From contig JAJXYI010000556.1 in assembly GCA_021780625.1 (NCBI GenBank), positions 1 through 7,386 of the forward strand: a stretch of DNA of 7,386 nt. The letters run 5' to 3'. Positions 5,674-7,386 of the stretch are shown here, in pieces. Position 1 is the first letter of the stretch, and every line of letters begins with the position of its first letter. The notes under the pieces are model-generated. The model made no database searches, had not been told where the DNA came from, and saw nothing but the letters and a program-made list of their open reading frames with translations. Both the position numbers and the translations under genes were made by a program. This DNA is from a bacterium. Its GTDB lineage: Bacteria > Verrucomicrobiota > Verrucomicrobiae > Opitutales > Opitutaceae.

Positions 5674-6798
5674 TCAGCCCGCCAGGAGCGCCGCGTAATC
5701 CGCGAGGTGCCTGTCGGCGAGGAGATCAGTGCCGAAGTCGCGCGCCCGGGTGGCGCCGGCCGCGGAAAGCGCCTTGAGGAGGTCGGGCGCCGTGCCGAGG
5801 CGCACGAGCAGGCCGGCGAGGGTTTCGGACGCCGCGGGCGATCGGTGGTCGAACACCGCGCCGGTGACGCCGTCCTGAAGGAAGTCGGAGAAGCACGCGA
5901 GGGCGCTGACGACCGGGACCGCGCCCGTGGCCATGGCCTCGAGGGGGGCCACGCCGAAGGACTCACCCTGTTCCGCGACGCTCGGATAGACGAAGACGTC
6001 GCAGGCCCGGAGCGCGGCGGCGAAGGCGGTCCGTTCGAACACGGGATCGCGGAAGGTCACGGGGGCCGTTCCTGCGAGCGTCCGCAGGTGATCGACGTAG
6101 GCGGGGCCGGCGCCGCCCTGCGCCACTTCCCAGGCCCCCATGATCACCAGCGTCGAGCCCGGCAGGCGCGGGGCCACCTGGGCGAAGGCGCGTATCAGGA
6201 TTTCCAGCCCTTTCTCGGGATGGATTCTTCCGGCATAGAGGAAGCGCAGCGGCCCGTTGAAATCGCGCGGCGCCGCGGTGAACACCGAGGTGTCGATCGG
6301 ATTCGGGATGACGTTGACGATAGGCCGGGACCAGGGGGCTTGCGTGACGATCGCATCCGCAACGGAGCGCGACACCGCCGTGATCCGGTCGACGCCGCGA
6401 TAGAGTCGGTATTGCCCTTTTGGATATCGATGGGCGGCGACCACGATGCGTGCCCCGGCGGCGCGGCGGCGTCGGGCGGCCAGGACGGGCAACCAGAACG
6501 AGTTGAGCAGCCAGATGTCGGCGGCGGGCAGCCTGCGGGCGGCGGAGAGCGAGTAGGGGAAGTCCTTGAGGATGTTCACCCACACCCGGCTGGTGCTCCG
6601 GAAGCCCTGCAAACGAAGGTGGCGCACGCCGGCGGCCACTTCCTGGTCAGGCAGCCCGGGGTGGCGTCGCGAGATCAGGGTCACCTCGTGGCCCCTGGCG
6701 GCGAACCGCGCGGCGAGGTCCGTCGTCAGCCGCTCCACCGCCCCGGCGGGCCCGGGAGGCGTGGGATGAAACGGACCCGTGGCAATGGCGATCCTCAT
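5674..6798 (-). CDS. GT4-type (GT-B fold) glycosyltransferase
   Basis: A 374-residue GT-B glycosyltransferase. The N-terminal acceptor half starts with MRIAIATGPFHPTPPG and a GAVERL helix (19-24). AVSRSVAD at 141-148 and NVIPNPIDTSVF at 162-173 mark the domain junction typical of GT4 enzymes. The C-terminal donor half has LYAGRIHPEKGLEILIRAF (187-205), VIMGAW (218-223), VFVYPS (268-273) and the nucleotide-sugar EX7E motif in GESFGVAPLEAMATG (E279 and E287). No signal peptide or membrane helix; it probably works at the inner face of the membrane on lipid-linked glycan. The ATG at 6798 is chosen because the MRIAIATG strand begins there and it overlaps the upstream stop as ATGA, implying translational coupling; the reading frame is open further upstream but that part is Arg/Pro-rich shadow sequence. 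Donor sugar and linkage are unknown. Confidence 0.92.
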   Translation of the reverse strand: MRIAIATGPFHPTPPGPAGAVERLTTDLAARFAARGHEVTLISRRHPGLPDQEVAAGVRHLRLQGFRSTSRVWVNILKDFPYSLSAARRLPAADIWLLNSFWLPVLAARRRRAAGARIVVAAHRYPKGQYRLYRGVDRITAVSRSVADAIVTQAPWSRPIVNVIPNPIDTSVFTAAPRDFNGPLRFLYAGRIHPEKGLEILIRAFAQVAPRLPGSTLVIMGAWEVAQGGAGPAYVDHLRTLAGTAPVTFRDPVFERTAFAAALRACDVFVYPSVAEQGESFGVAPLEAMATGAVPVVSALACFSDFLQDGVTGAVFDHRSPAASETLAGLLVRLGTAPDLLKALSAAGATRARDFGTDLLADRHLADYAALLAG

Positions 6799-7386
6799 GG
6801 GACGGCGGGGACGTCGACGGTTTCCCAGAAATCGAGCGCGCGTTCGAGACCCTGGCTTTCGTTGTGGAAACGGCCCGCGTTCCGGGCCAGCTCCGCACGC
6901 GCGACTCGGTCGGAGGCCAGTTGACGCAGCGCATCGGCCAGCGAGTCGAGCTCGGTGCGTTCGAAGACGAGTCCCATGCGGCGCGCAGCCACCAGCTGTG
7001 CGATCTCCGAATTCCCGGGGCCGATGAAAAGGACCGGCCTTCCGACTGCCGCGACGCCGTAGAGCTTGCTCGGAAAAACGGCGGACTCGCACCCGGGCTT
7101 GAGCGTGACGAGGTGGATGTCGGCGGCCGAGAGGGAGGAGGCGAGGGCGGCGCGCGGCTGGGAGGGCAGGAAGCGCACATTCTCCAGGCGCAGCCGGCGG
7201 GCCTCCTGCTCGAGAGGGGCGCGGGAGGCTCCGCCTCCGACGAAGACAAAGCGGATCCGATCCGCATCCCTCAGGCGTTCCGCGAGCCGGAGCACCGGCT
7301 CGAGATCGTGGACGCGGCCGATGTTGCCGCTGTACATGACGACGAGCTCGTCTCCAAAACCCCAGGACGCCCGGAATGCCGCCGAC
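6795..7386 (-). CDS. Glycosyltransferase, WcaI/WbuB-like, C-terminal part (5' end outside window)
   Basis: The last 196 codons of a gene that continues past the right edge. They cover the donor-binding half of a GT-B enzyme. FGDELVVMYSGNIGRVHDLE opens the domain, matching the 'YSGN-G--HD' form seen in WcaI/WbuB-type transferases. It is followed by FVFVGGG, NVRFLPSQP, then ADIHLVTLKPGCESAVFPSK and YGVAAVGRPVLFIG (about 7020-7118), the nucleotide-sugar site in which PSKLYG replaces the usual second Glu region of the EX7E motif. It would add a sugar to the lipid-linked repeat unit in the cytosol. An internal ATG at 7337 lies in the middle of a conserved strand and is not the start. Its TGA overlaps the next gene's ATG by 4 nt, so the two transferases are one operon. 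Sugar specificity cannot be assigned from this part. Confidence 0.88.
   Translation of the reverse strand, partial: SAAFRASWGFGDELVVMYSGNIGRVHDLEPVLRLAERLRDADRIRFVFVGGGASRAPLEQEARRLRLENVRFLPSQPRAALASSLSAADIHLVTLKPGCESAVFPSKLYGVAAVGRPVLFIGPGNSEIAQLVAARRMGLVFERTELDSLADALRQLASDRVARAELARNAGRFHNESQGLERALDFWETVDVPAVP

Noticed and set aside
2518..6924. Long plus-strand frames opposite the oxidoreductase (2518-3681), sugar transferase (4092-5288) and glycosyltransferase (5707-6924).
   Set aside because: They mirror real minus-strand genes, are Asp/Gly/Val/Arg-rich with no recognisable domains, and follow from GC-rich third positions.
6799..7092. 98-residue N-terminal extension of the 5674-6798 glycosyltransferase.
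   Set aside because: The extension is Arg/Pro-rich, overlaps the upstream glycosyltransferase in another frame, and the canonical first strand starts at the ATG at 6798.

Overview
GC-rich window (roughly 60-65% GC by eye) from a bacterial chromosome. The protein style (HisA with a RLTQGKADQETVY-type N-terminus, a PEP-CTERM/EPS-type polyprenyl glycosylphosphotransferase, few Shine-Dalgarno sites, a dispersed intergenic repeat) recalls Verrucomicrobiota, perhaps Opitutales. That assignment is an impression from memory, not a search result. No mobile-element genes, RNA genes or CRISPR arrays were found.

Layout: (1) 1-732, minus strand: N-terminal 244 residues of an M42 metallo-aminopeptidase, cut by the window edge. 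(2) 733-932: divergent intergenic region holding one copy of a dispersed repeat just before hisA. (3) 933-1670, plus strand: hisA, the only plus-strand gene. It converges on, and overlaps by 29 bp, (4) a two-gene minus-strand unit: a class I pyridine nucleotide-disulfide oxidoreductase (3846-2458) followed after 15 nt by an FkbM-type methyltransferase (2442-1642). (5) 3847-4019: intergenic region with an 18-bp perfect palindrome and a second, inverted copy of the repeat. (6) 5393-4020: polyprenyl-phosphate sugar-1-phosphate transferase. (7) 5394-5673: 280-bp non-coding leader/spacer. (8) 7386-5674: two GT-B glycosyltransferases joined by a 4-nt ATGA overlap, the upstream one cut by the right edge.

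Read right to left, regions 8 and 6 form one end of an exopolysaccharide gene cluster. The membrane transferase would load the first sugar phosphate onto undecaprenyl phosphate, and the two GT4-like enzymes would extend the lipid-linked glycan. The FkbM enzyme could O-methylate a sugar or another small metabolite of the same pathway. The flavin-disulfide reductase has complete catalytic motifs but no evident partner. HisA (histidine biosynthesis) and the M42 peptidase are housekeeping neighbours.

I see no clear previously undescribed system. The most unusual signals are the repeated 28-nt core (880-907 plus, 3961-3988 minus) with extended flanking similarity reaching almost to the hisA start codon, the palindrome beside its second copy, and the unassigned reductase-methyltransferase pair.
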